Positions 7,510-14,405 of a DNA stretch of 16,757 nucleotides are shown here, in pieces. This DNA comes from JAVBLU01 sp031553225 (lineage in GTDB: Bacteria > Bacillota > Clostridia > Christensenellales > UBA1750), in contig JAVBLU010000039.1 in NCBI GenBank assembly GCA_031553225.1, positions 1 to 16,757 of the forward strand, written 5' to 3'. The position numbers and the translations under genes were made by a program. How positions within the stretch are numbered: the first letter of the stretch is position 1; the number at the start of each line of letters is the position of its first letter. The notes under the pieces were generated by a model. It worked only from the letters and a program-made list of their open reading frames with translations, was not told the origin of the DNA and ran no database searches.

Positions 7510-8055
7510 ATGGATAACTTCCACGAAGAAGTGGTTGTCAGGAAGCGCGGGCAGGCCCTGTCCACACTGATGTACTGGGTGTCGTGGGTGGTCGCCGTCA
7601 TCTGCGCGCTCATCGCCGCATCCCAGCTTATGGCGCTTATGAACAACCTGTCGGCCTTTTCCTGGCAGGGGCTGCTCGTCATGCTTCTGGCGGCGGGCGT
7701 CGGGTTCGTGTTCTACCGCAACAAGGACAACCTGCGCACGGAGTACGAGTACACCTTTACCAGCGGCGAGATGGACTTTGCCCGCGTGATGGGGAACGTG
7801 CGCCGCAAGCATATGTTTACCGTGGCCCTTAAGAACGTGGAGGCGGGCGGGCTGGCCGAAGGGCAGAAATATTTGCGCTACCAAAGCATGAAGGACGTGA
7901 AGCTTCAGGACCTGACTTTGAACCGTGACGCCCGGCAGGTGTTCCTGTTCCTGGTGAAGGACGGGCAAAAACAGCTCATCCTGCTGGAGCCGAGCGACAA
8001 GATGATGGACCTGATGCGCCAGAGCAACCCGCGCGCCATCAGCTTCACCGCATGA
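7510..8055 (+). CDS. Small membrane protein, DUF6106-like, unknown function
   Basis: A 181-residue protein with a short cytoplasmic N-terminus (MDNFHEEVVVRKRG), two membrane helices (about 18-41 and 52-69) and a C-terminal soluble domain of about 110 residues. The soluble part has strand-like stretches such as EYEYTFTSGEMDFARV, KHMFTVALKNVEA and RQVFLFLVKDGQKQLILLEP. Two N-terminal helices and a short tail domain recall the DUF6106 family of Clostridia; this match is from memory and not certain. The ATG at 7510 has GGGAGG 8 nt upstream (7496-7501). An upstream in-frame GTG at 7453 lies inside the predicted promoter and was not used. Its stop overlaps the nifZ start as ATGA, so it is translationally coupled to the tRNA-thiolation genes. 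No catalytic residues stand out. Confidence 0.75.
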   Translation: MDNFHEEVVVRKRGQALSTLMYWVSWVVAVICALIAASQLMALMNNLSAFSWQGLLVMLLAAGVGFVFYRNKDNLRTEYEYTFTSGEMDFARVMGNVRRKHMFTVALKNVEAGGLAEGQKYLRYQSMKDVKLQDLTLNRDARQVFLFLVKDGQKQLILLEPSDKMMDLMRQSNPRAISFTA

Positions 8056-9176
8056 TCTACCTGGACAACGCCGCCACCACGCGCGCTTGCCAGGCCGCGG
8101 CGGAGGCGGCTGTTGTTTGTATGCGCGAGGGCTACTATAACCCAAGCGCCGCCTACGGCCCCGCGCTGGAGGCGGAGATGGCCATGCGCGCCGTGCGCGA
8201 GCAGCTGTGCCGCCTTGCGGGTGCTGCGGGCTTCGGCGTTACCTTTACCGGCGGGGGAACCGAGAGCGCGTGGCTGGCGCTCACGGCCGCGCGCGCGCTT
8301 GTGCGCACCCGGCCGGCGGTGGTCGTCTCCGCGATCGAGCACCCGGCCGTCGCGCAGGGCGCGCGGGCGCTTCAGGCGCTGGGCCACGAGGTGCGCACAG
8401 CCCCCGTGGATGGGCAGGGCCTGGTGGACGAGCAGGCGCTTCGCGCGCTGGTGGACGAAAAGGTGGCGCTCGTGTGCGTCATGCACGTGAGCAACGAGTT
8501 CGGCACGGTGCAGCGCCTGGCGGACATCGCCCGCATCGCGCACGACAGAGGCGCGCTGCTCTTCAGCGACGGCGTACAGGGCTTTGTGCGCTGTCCGGTT
8601 TCCCTGGCGCGCGACGGCGTAGATTTGTACGGCGTCAGCGGCCACAAGCTGCACGCCCCCAAGGGCACCGGCGCGCTGTTCGCCCGGCCGGGCGTGCGGC
8701 TGCTGCCCGTGCTGCCCGGCGGCGGGCAGGAAGGCGGGCTGCGTTCCGGCACGCACGGCACGCCCGGCATCGCGGCGCTGGGCGCGGCCCTTGGCGCCGC
8801 CCTATGGGATACAGAGCGTCTGCGCCGCATGAAAGCCGCGCTATGGGAAGGCATCTCAGAGCGTGCGCCCTGGGCGCTGGCGAACGGCGCGCCGCCACAG
8901 AGCCCGGACGCCTCGCCGCACATCCTGTCGGTCAGCTTTCCCGGCGTGCGCGGTGAGGTGCTGCTGCACGCCCTGGAGGCGGATGGCTTGCTCGTGAGCA
9001 CCGGCTCGGCCTGCTCCTCCCATCACAAGGGCATCCCGGCAGTGGCGGCGCTGGGCGTGCGCGGGCCGCGGCTTGAGGGCACGCTGCGCCTGTCGCTGGG
9101 CATGGAGAACACCATGGCGGAGATGGACCTGGCCGCCGCCCTCATTGCCAAACACGCCAGCGGTCTGCGGGCGTAG
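8052..9176 (+). CDS. nifZ: Cysteine desulfurase, NifZ/NifS-type (sulfur donor for ThiI)
   Basis: A PLP enzyme that removes sulfur from cysteine as a protein persulfide. The 374-residue protein begins with YLDNAATT. It has H97 in SAIEHPA, N148 in SNEFGT, D173 in SDGVQ, the PLP lysine K199 in SGHK, RSGT at 231-234, and the persulfide cysteine C321 in STGSAC. The fold-type I set is complete. The short active-site loop and the position directly before thiI match the Bacillus NifZ-ThiI pair, where NifZ is the dedicated desulfurase for 4-thiouridine. The dedicated role is inferred from that context; a general IscS-like role is possible. The start ATG at 8052 overlaps the stop of the preceding membrane-protein gene (ATGA). 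Confidence 0.9.
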   Translation: MIYLDNAATTRACQAAAEAAVVCMREGYYNPSAAYGPALEAEMAMRAVREQLCRLAGAAGFGVTFTGGGTESAWLALTAARALVRTRPAVVVSAIEHPAVAQGARALQALGHEVRTAPVDGQGLVDEQALRALVDEKVALVCVMHVSNEFGTVQRLADIARIAHDRGALLFSDGVQGFVRCPVSLARDGVDLYGVSGHKLHAPKGTGALFARPGVRLLPVLPGGGQEGGLRSGTHGTPGIAALGAALGAALWDTERLRRMKAALWEGISERAPWALANGAPPQSPDASPHILSVSFPGVRGEVLLHALEADGLLVSTGSACSSHHKGIPAVAALGVRGPRLEGTLRLSLGMENTMAEMDLAAALIAKHASGLRA

Positions 9177-9212
9177 GCGCGGCCAGCGAAGACACGCCGT
9201 GCCACGATTCAT

Positions 9213-9229
9213 ACGGCCCATGAGGCCGT
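9213..9229 (+). promoter_or_regulatory. Small hairpin between nifZ and thiI
   Basis: ACGGCC (9213-9218) and GGCCGT (9224-9229) form a 6-bp stem with loop CATGA, followed by CGTTTC. It sits in the 92-nt gap before the chosen thiI start. It could be a processing site or a partial terminator, but it is short and may be chance. Confidence 0.25.
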
Positions 9230-9268
9230 CGTTTCATGAGAATCAGGGTAAGGAGCCGGGTTAGAACG

Positions 9269-10426
9269 ATGCGCGAGGAAGTGCTGCTTGTCCGGGTGGG
9301 CGAGATTCATCTCAAGGGCCTGAACCGGCCTTATTTCATGTCGCAGCTGCTGCGGCTCATCAACGTCGCCGTCAAGCCGCTCGGCGGCAGGGCGGTGCAC
9401 AGCGAGGGGCGCGTGTACGTGCACGGGCTTTCCGATGTACGCGCCGGCGCGCAGCGCGTATGCCGCGTGTTCGGCGTGCACTCCGTGTCGCCGGCGCTCG
9501 CCGTGCCCAAGGATTTTCCCAGCGTATGCGAGGCGGCGCTGGAGCTCATGCGTCCGCTTTGCGGCACATTCAAGGTGGATGCCCGCCGGGGTGATAAGCG
9601 GTATCCCATGCAAAGCCCGCAGATTGCCAGCGAGCTGGGCGCGCATGTTCTCTCCCACCTGCCGGGCCTTCAGGTATCCATGCGTGAGCCGAACCACCTG
9701 CTGCAGGTGGAGATACGCGACGTGGCCTACCTGATGGTGGAGGTGCTGCCCGCCGCGGGCGGCATGCCCGTTGGCACGAACGGCCGGGCGTTGTGCCTCC
9801 TGTCCGGCGGCATCGACTCGCCCGTGGCCGCCTACCACATCATGCGGCGCGGCGTGCTCGTGGACATGATCCATTTCCACGCCTTTCCGTATACCTCCGA
9901 GCGCGCGCTGCAGAAGGTGCGCGATTTGGCGGGCGTGCTCGCCCGGTATTGCGGGCCGGTGAATCTGTACGTCGTGCCTTTTACCGACGCGCAGCTGGCC
10001 ATACGCGACAAATGCCCCGAGCCGCACATGACCCTGATCATGCGGCGGCTGATGATGCGCATCGCGCAGCGCGTGGCCGAAAACGCCGGCGCGCTCGCGC
10101 TCGTTACGGGCGAGTCCATCGGCCAGGTCGCTTCCCAAACCATGCAAGCCCTTGCTTGCACAAACGCCGTGGTGAGCATGCCGGTCCTTCGGCCGCTCAT
10201 CGGCGCGGACAAGCTGGACATCATTCGCCAGGCGCAGGCGCTGGACACCTTCGCCATCTCCACTTTGCCCTACGAAGACTGCTGCACGGTCTTCACCCCC
10301 CGCCACCCCACCACCCGGCCGCAGATCGAGTCGCTGGAGAGGGACGAGCAGGCGCTCCCCATGGCAGCCCTCATCGATCAGGCGGTCGCGGGCATCACCC
10401 TGGAATCCATCGGCCCGGCCGAATAA
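9269..10426 (+). CDS. thiI: tRNA 4-thiouridine synthase ThiI (short form)
   Basis: ThiI adenylates U8 of tRNA and transfers persulfide sulfur to form 4-thiouridine; in some bacteria it also supplies thiamine-thiazole sulfur. The 385-residue protein has the N-terminal ferredoxin-like and THUMP region (about 1-165, opening with LVRVGEIHLKGLNR). The PP-loop pyrophosphatase motif SGGIDS is at 179-184 and VTGESIGQVASQT at 279-291. EDCCTVF at 336-342 holds the likely sulfur-accepting cysteines. It ends before any rhodanese domain, as in Bacillus, so sulfur must come from the adjacent NifZ. I chose ATG 9269 because it matches homologue N-termini and follows AAGGAG (9250-9255), though the 13-nt spacer is long. 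ATG 9236 is in frame but lacks a ribosome binding site. Confidence 0.94.
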   Translation: MREEVLLVRVGEIHLKGLNRPYFMSQLLRLINVAVKPLGGRAVHSEGRVYVHGLSDVRAGAQRVCRVFGVHSVSPALAVPKDFPSVCEAALELMRPLCGTFKVDARRGDKRYPMQSPQIASELGAHVLSHLPGLQVSMREPNHLLQVEIRDVAYLMVEVLPAAGGMPVGTNGRALCLLSGGIDSPVAAYHIMRRGVLVDMIHFHAFPYTSERALQKVRDLAGVLARYCGPVNLYVVPFTDAQLAIRDKCPEPHMTLIMRRLMMRIAQRVAENAGALALVTGESIGQVASQTMQALACTNAVVSMPVLRPLIGADKLDIIRQAQALDTFAISTLPYEDCCTVFTPRHPTTRPQIESLERDEQALPMAALIDQAVAGITLESIGPAE

Positions 10427-10605
10427 CCGCCTCGAACCCAAGATCAACCGCGCTGCGCGATTATTGTCTTCGGCCGGCCTTCGTCTTGACCTCGCGGCTC
10501 AGCTTTTTTGCGCACAACGCCGCACGCGCCGCCGGTTTTCCGCTGTCCTCCCGCAACTCTCCGCGCTGGTTGTGAGAAACAGCGGGGTGGTTTTGCCTTT
10601 GGGCT

Positions 10606-10649
10606 GCGCGGCCCGCCCCGATCCGGGCGGGCCGCGCTTGTTTCTTTTT
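10606..10649 (+). terminator. Strong intrinsic terminator of the thiI operon
   Basis: A perfect 13-bp GC stem (GCGCGGCCCGCCC at 10606-10618, complement at 10625-10637) with loop CGATCC is followed by a T-rich tail (TTGTTTCTTTTT at 10638-10649). It lies about 180 nt after the thiI stop. The intervening 10427-10605 shows no convincing gene. Confidence 0.9.
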
Positions 10650-10691
10650 GGGGCGGCGCGCGCATATGTGTGGGTGAGTGGAGGTGATCGC

Positions 10692-11384
10692 GTGAGACGC
10701 TGGTGTAATTGGATGCTCGGGCTGATCGCCCTGGCGTTGCTTGCGGCCGCGTCGGGCGCGCGCGGCGTGGAGGACGTGGCTGCAAGCGCCGCGTCGGGCG
10801 CGCCCAAAACGCTCATCGTCATCGAGGCCGAGCGAACGCGCCTGACCCTCTATAAGGACGGGAAACCAGCCGCGGTCTATCCGATCGCCGTTGGGAGGGC
10901 CAGCACGCCCTCGCCCCTGGGTGCGTTCCGCGTTGCGCAGCGCGCCGTCAACTGGGGCACGGGGTTCGGCAGCCGATGGCTGGGGCTCAGCTGCCCGTGG
11001 GGCGAGTTTGGCATCCATGGCACAAACAAGCCCGGCAGCATCGGGCAAAGCGCCTCGCACGGGTGCTTTCGCATGTTCAATAAGGATGTGGAGCGCCTGT
11101 ATGCCCAGGTGCCCATGGGCACGCCCGTGCTTGTGGAACGAGGCGCGTACGGGCCGCTCGGGTCGGCTCTGCGTACGCTTCACCCGGGGGACCGGGGCGG
11201 CGATGTGATGCAGGTGCAGCTGCGCCTGAAGAACCTGGGGTATGATCCCGGCTGGCCGGACGGCGTGTACGGCGAGGGTACCAAGAGGGCGCTGCTGCGC
11301 TTTAAGGCCGACGCGCGCCTGAGCAATACGCACGACGTGGACGGAATGGCCTTCAAGGCGCTGGGCGTTATGCTCTTTGAATAG
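10692..11384 (+). CDS. Exported L,D-transpeptidase (YkuD) with C-terminal peptidoglycan-binding domain
   Basis: L,D-transpeptidases form 3-3 crosslinks in peptidoglycan outside the membrane. The 230-residue protein has an N-terminal signal peptide or anchor (about 6-24). The YkuD domain (about 39-150) carries H109 in GIHG and the signature SHGCFRM at 122-128 with catalytic C125. A peptidoglycan-binding domain (about 164-226) has HPGDRGGDVMQVQLRLKNLG and DGVYGEGTKRALLRF. The start is GTG 10692, with GGAGG at 10680-10684 and a 7-nt spacer. The frame is open further upstream, but that part crosses the thiI terminator and was rejected. yqfC follows 20 nt later, so it probably shares a transcript with sporulation genes, which suggests a role in the spore envelope (inference). 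Confidence 0.9.
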   Translation: MRRWCNWMLGLIALALLAAASGARGVEDVAASAASGAPKTLIVIEAERTRLTLYKDGKPAAVYPIAVGRASTPSPLGAFRVAQRAVNWGTGFGSRWLGLSCPWGEFGIHGTNKPGSIGQSASHGCFRMFNKDVERLYAQVPMGTPVLVERGAYGPLGSALRTLHPGDRGGDVMQVQLRLKNLGYDPGWPDGVYGEGTKRALLRFKADARLSNTHDVDGMAFKALGVMLFE

Positions 11385-11404
11385 CGGGCGAAGGAGGGGG
11401 ACAC

Positions 11405-11707
11405 ATGGCCGATGTGACACGCCGCCTGTCGGACGCGCTGGGCCTGCCGCACGACGCGCTGGGCGGTACGCCGCGCCTTACCCTGGAGGGCAGCGCCCGC
11501 CTGACCGTGGAGAACCACAAAGGCGTGCTGGCCTTTCAGCCGGACCTGATGAAGCTGCACACGGCCAGCGGCACGGTGCTCGTGCATGGGGAGAACCTGC
11601 AGATCCTGTGGATCAGCCAGGATGACATCGTCATCGGCGGGGTCATCGGCTCACTCGTCTACGAAGACGCGCCGGACGGCGCCGCCTCCGGCGCAGCGCC
11701 CAAATAG
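11405..11707 (+). CDS. yqfC: Sporulation protein YqfC
   Basis: YqfC belongs to the YabP/YqfC family of small sporulation proteins made in the mother cell under sigma-E in Bacillus. The 100-residue protein has the usual length and layout: an N-terminal LSDALGLPHDAL stretch, PRLTLEGSARLTVENHKGVLAF, then an alternating beta pattern ending with IVIGGVIGSLVYED. The C-terminal Ala/Gly-rich tail is unstructured. ATG 11405 is preceded by AAGGAGG (11391-11397) at 7 nt. It lies 20 nt after the L,D-transpeptidase gene and 61 nt before yqfD, its conserved partner. Its molecular role is unknown even in Bacillus, but pairing with YqfD makes the assignment solid. Confidence 0.92.
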   Translation: MADVTRRLSDALGLPHDALGGTPRLTLEGSARLTVENHKGVLAFQPDLMKLHTASGTVLVHGENLQILWISQDDIVIGGVIGSLVYEDAPDGAASGAAPK

Positions 11708-11768
11708 TGACGCGAGGCCCCGCCGCTTTGGCGCGGCCGGCGGATACCGATAAGAGAGGAAGCCTGAT

Positions 11769-12917
11769 ATGCGCTGGACAAAGGGCGAGATCACCCTGCG
11801 CATGGAGGGCGGCGCCCTCGAGCGCTTACTTAGCGCTGCGGCGCGGCGAGGCGTCCCCATGTGGGGCGTACGCCGCTTGTCCGGCCGCTCTGCCACGGCG
11901 CACATGCGCGCGCCCGACCTATACCGCCTGCGCCCCGCGCTGCGCGCCACACGTACCCGTGTGCGGGTCGTCGGGCGGCAGGGCGCGCCCTTTTTGCTGC
12001 GCAAGGCGCAGCGACGCTTCGCGCTGTGCGCGGGGCTGGTTCTGGCGCTTTGCTGCGCGCTGGCCGCCACATCCCTGGTTTGGGAGGTGCGCGTGACGGG
12101 CGTTGACGACTCGCTCGCCGCGGTGATCGGCGCGTCGTTGGCCCAGAAAGGCGCCGTGCCCCTGGCCTACAAACCTGCGCTTGACCTGCGCGCGCTGGAG
12201 GCGGACCTGTACGAGGAGTTTTCGGAGCTGACCTGGGTTGGTTTGCGTTTTGAGGGCGTGCGCCTTGTGGCCGAGGGCCGGCTGCGCACCGCGCCGCCCG
12301 CGCTGTTTGACCGCGATCAGCCTTGCGATCTGGTGGCCACGCGCCAGGGCGTCATCGAGCGGATCATCGTGCTGGAAGGTACGGCCGCAGTGCAGCCGGG
12401 CGACATCGTGCAGCCGGGCGACGTGCTCGTGCGCGGCGTGCGTCACGGCGGCATGCAGCTTTTCCCCGTGCATGCGCGGGCGGAGATATGGGCGCGCGTA
12501 TGGGTGCAGGGCGACGCGGACGTGCCCTCCGCCCGCGAAGTGCGCACGCCCACCGGGCGCGTGGATCGCTTTGCGCAGCTTGTGCTGAACGGCTGGCGCG
12601 TGCCGGACGACCGGGACGTGCCCTTCCAGCGCTATACCCTTACGCGCGTCACATATTCGCTGCTTGGGAAGCTGTACCTGCCCGTTGCGTTCATACGCCA
12701 GGAAGCCCGCGAGGAGAGCGTTTCCCTGGTCCCCTTGGATCCGCTGGAGTGCCGTGCGCAGGCCGAAACCCTGGCCTATGCCGACGCGCAGACCCGCCTG
12801 CCGAAGGACGCCGAGGTGTTGCACCGCTCCGCCGTGTTCACCGCCCTGCCCGGCAGCACCTTGCACGCCACCGTCTACATCGAAACGCGCTGCCCCATCG
12901 TCCGGGAGCGACACTGA
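11769..12917 (+). CDS. yqfD: Sporulation protein YqfD
   Basis: YqfD is a membrane protein needed for proper spore development in Bacillus and conserved with YqfC in spore formers. The 382-residue protein has an N-terminal cytoplasmic domain (about 1-80) with GGALERLLSAAARRGVPMWG, and one membrane helix (about 84-104). A large outside domain follows, with ELTWVGLRFEGVRLV, then DLVATRQGVIERIIVLEGTA and VQPGDIVQPGDVLVRG (a biotinyl/lipoyl-like hairpin motif seen in the family). The C-terminal part ends in a beta-rich ETRCPIVRE segment. ATG 11769 follows AGAGGA (11755-11760) at 8 nt. In many Firmicutes a phoH-like gene comes next; here the next 360 nt are gene-free and then a minus-strand operon begins. 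Confidence 0.93.
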   Translation: MRWTKGEITLRMEGGALERLLSAAARRGVPMWGVRRLSGRSATAHMRAPDLYRLRPALRATRTRVRVVGRQGAPFLLRKAQRRFALCAGLVLALCCALAATSLVWEVRVTGVDDSLAAVIGASLAQKGAVPLAYKPALDLRALEADLYEEFSELTWVGLRFEGVRLVAEGRLRTAPPALFDRDQPCDLVATRQGVIERIIVLEGTAAVQPGDIVQPGDVLVRGVRHGGMQLFPVHARAEIWARVWVQGDADVPSAREVRTPTGRVDRFAQLVLNGWRVPDDRDVPFQRYTLTRVTYSLLGKLYLPVAFIRQEAREESVSLVPLDPLECRAQAETLAYADAQTRLPKDAEVLHRSAVFTALPGSTLHATVYIETRCPIVRERH

Positions 12918-12937
12918 GGCTCTGACGCGGGCGTATT

Positions 12938-12988
12938 GACGGGAGCCCGTCCCTCCCTCGCCCCCTGCCAAGGAACATAGTCCCTTTG
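12938..12988 (-). repeat. Degenerate stem-loop repeat, copy 2 (inverted)
   Basis: Read on the minus strand it starts with CAAAGGGA, a 5-nt loop, and TTCCTTGG (hairpin A), continues GCAGGGGGCGAGGGAGG, and ends with palindrome GACGGGAGCCCGTC (12938-12951, hairpin B). The order and the GCGAGGGAGG stretch match copy 1 at 2444-2506. It lies 21 nt after yqfD and may also serve as its transcript end. Confidence 0.5.
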
Positions 12989-13100
12989 CCCCATCAAGCG
13001 GAGAGACATGGTGGTTTCCGGAAAGGCCCGGGCTCGCCTGCATAAAGAGAGTTTGCACCGCCCACACCCGCAATCAAAACCACATGCCCCATCAGGGATC

Positions 13101-13158
13101 CCAGGGATTCCATCCCTTGGCGGGAGGCGCGAAGGGCGGAGCTCTTCGCAGGCCTTGC
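13101..13158 (+). repeat. Degenerate stem-loop repeat, copy 3
   Basis: Hairpin A is AGGGAT (13103-13108), TCC, ATCCCT (13112-13117). Hairpin B is GCGAAG (13129-13134) and CTTCGC (13144-13149). The linker CCTTGGCGGGAGGC (13115-13128) is identical over 14 nt to copy 4. Confidence 0.6.
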
Positions 13159-13182
13159 GCCAATGCCCCATAAAGAACAGTT

Positions 13183-13209
13183 GAGCCCGGCCGCAACGCG
13201 GCCGGGCTC
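13183..13209 (-). terminator. Probable terminator of the Fe-S protein operon
   Basis: A perfect 12-bp stem (GAGCCCGGCCGC at 13183-13194, complement at 13198-13209) has a 3-nt loop. In the minus direction it is followed by AACTGTTCTTTA, which is moderately T-rich. It lies about 75 nt after the stop of the minus-strand gene, with repeat copy 4 in between. Confidence 0.65.
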
Positions 13210-13211
13210 GT

Positions 13212-13275
13212 GACGGATCCAAGAGACGGTTCCTTGGCGGGAGGCATGGAAGGCGACGCCCTTCACGCCTCCGTC
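13212..13275 (+). repeat. Degenerate stem-loop repeat, copy 4
   Basis: An outer stem GACGGA (13212-13217) and TCCGTC (13270-13275) encloses hairpin A, CCAAG (13219-13223) with CTTGG (13233-13237), and hairpin B, GAAGG (13249-13253) with CCTTC (13260-13264). The linker CCTTGGCGGGAGGC is at 13232-13245. This copy is the most complete and could fold as a three-way junction. Confidence 0.6.
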
Positions 13276-13282
13276 GCGCCGA

Positions 13283-14389
13283 TCAGTACTCGTTGTTGCG
13301 CAGGTCCTCGCCCTTTTTGTCCAGCCATTCCTCGCGCCAGGGGTTGATGCGCCCGCGCACTTCCTGGGGCTGGTTTTCCAAAATCCAGGTGGGCTTTCGG
13401 TAGAAGGGTTCGTGGAAGGTGTTCGGAATGCGCTTGTTGCGCTCCAGATTGTCCATGCAGGCGCGTACGCAGCCGCGCGCCCCGCACACGGCGAAGTACC
13501 CCACGTGGTTCATCACATACTTGTAGTAGGGGATGACCGAGCCGTCGGCCGAGTCGTAGGGCGTGGAGGTCCAGGTGGCCGTGGCCATGGGGTAGCACAG
13601 GCGGTAGGCTTCCTCCTCGGTGAGGGTGGACGTGTCCACGTCGAACCCCATGTTCGGGAAGGCGGCCTTGTGGAAGGGGGAGATCTTGTTGTTGAAGCCG
13701 TGGTGCGTGAGGGTGCAGCGGCCCATGTGCACGTCGCCCCAGGAGATGTCCTTGCCGCCGATGCGCACGGTGAGCTTCTTGCCGCCCTTGACGGGGGGCA
13801 CGGCGTTGCCGGGGCACATGGTGACGCACCGGCCGCACTTGTTGCAGATGGTGCCCGGCTCGATGATCGGGTCCGGCTCCAGCTCCGCGTCGGTTAAGAT
13901 GAGGCCGAGGCGCACGCGCGGGCCGAACTTGCGGTTCAGGAACACCTTGGCGTGCCCCATCTCGCCGATGCCGCACCCGACGGCCATCAGGCGGATGTTC
14001 ATCACGATGTCCGGGGGAAGCTTTCCTGCGGTGACGGGGTTGCGCGTGGGCTGCCGCTCCGGCACGGCCGGGTAGCAGGGCACGGCTTCCCAGCCGTGAT
14101 CCTCGACGAAGGAGGCCAGCTCGTAGGTGAGGCGGGGCCGGAAAACCGTGTTCAGGCGGTTGTAGGAGTAGTAGGTGTAGTTGTGCCAGTGCACACCTTC
14201 CTCAATGCCGCGGTATGACCCGCGGGAGAAACGCATGGCCGTGATGATGACGGACTTGGCTTCGGGGAAGTAGTTCTGCGGCGCCATGAGCGGGGGCGCT
14301 TCCGAAAAACGGTCAATGGAGGCGATGCCCACATCGTCCAGCCCAAGCTCCTGCGCGCGGCGCTTGATGTCCGCTGAGGTCAGCTTCAT
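13283..14389 (-). CDS. Dicluster [4Fe-4S] protein, QueG / reductive-dehalogenase superfamily (paralogue A)
   Basis: A 368-residue cytoplasmic redox protein; no signal peptide or membrane segment is seen. The N-terminal half resembles the QueG-type catalytic region and holds GEMGHAKVFLNRKFGPRVRL and LTDAELEPDP (142-174), wording also typical of reductive dehalogenases. Cluster 1 is C182, C185, C188, C192 (CxxCxxCxxxCP). Cluster 2 is likely C225 (GRCTL, matching RRCIS in QueG) with C302, C307 and C311. The GWxGK active-site motif of QueG is replaced by GEMGH, and no HEAT-repeat tail is present, so epoxyqueuosine reductase activity is doubtful. Start ATG 14387-14389 is preceded by AAGGTGA. It follows its paralogue by 16 nt. 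Corrinoid binding and substrate cannot be judged from sequence. Confidence 0.75.
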   Translation of the reverse strand: MKLTSADIKRRAQELGLDDVGIASIDRFSEAPPLMAPQNYFPEAKSVIITAMRFSRGSYRGIEEGVHWHNYTYYSYNRLNTVFRPRLTYELASFVEDHGWEAVPCYPAVPERQPTRNPVTAGKLPPDIVMNIRLMAVGCGIGEMGHAKVFLNRKFGPRVRLGLILTDAELEPDPIIEPGTICNKCGRCVTMCPGNAVPPVKGGKKLTVRIGGKDISWGDVHMGRCTLTHHGFNNKISPFHKAAFPNMGFDVDTSTLTEEEAYRLCYPMATATWTSTPYDSADGSVIPYYKYVMNHVGYFAVCGARGCVRACMDNLERNKRIPNTFHEPFYRKPTWILENQPQEVRGRINPWREEWLDKKGEDLRNNEY

Positions 14390-14405
14390 GGATGCATCAC
14401 CTTCT

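Larger units (their letters stand above)
12918..13282. other. Gene-free convergent spacer with stacked repeats
   Basis: This gap lies between yqfD (plus) and an Fe-S protein gene (minus). I see no reading frame worth calling. It holds three copies of a two-hairpin repeat (12938-12988 inverted, 13101-13158 and 13212-13275) and a 12-bp terminator-like hairpin (13183-13209). The stretch 12992-13100 shows no recognisable feature. Confidence 0.6.

Noticed and set aside
9236..9268. Upstream in-frame ATG for thiI
   Set aside because: It has no ribosome binding site, and homologues begin at the position of the second ATG (9269).
10464..10691. N-terminal extension of the L,D-transpeptidase frame
   Set aside because: It would run through the thiI terminator, and the GTG at 10692 has a good GGAGG site followed by a proper signal peptide.
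10650..10691. Sigma-E-like promoter (CATATGT) before the L,D-transpeptidase gene
   Set aside because: The -10-like word is present but no matching -35 at the proper distance was found; too weak to annotate.
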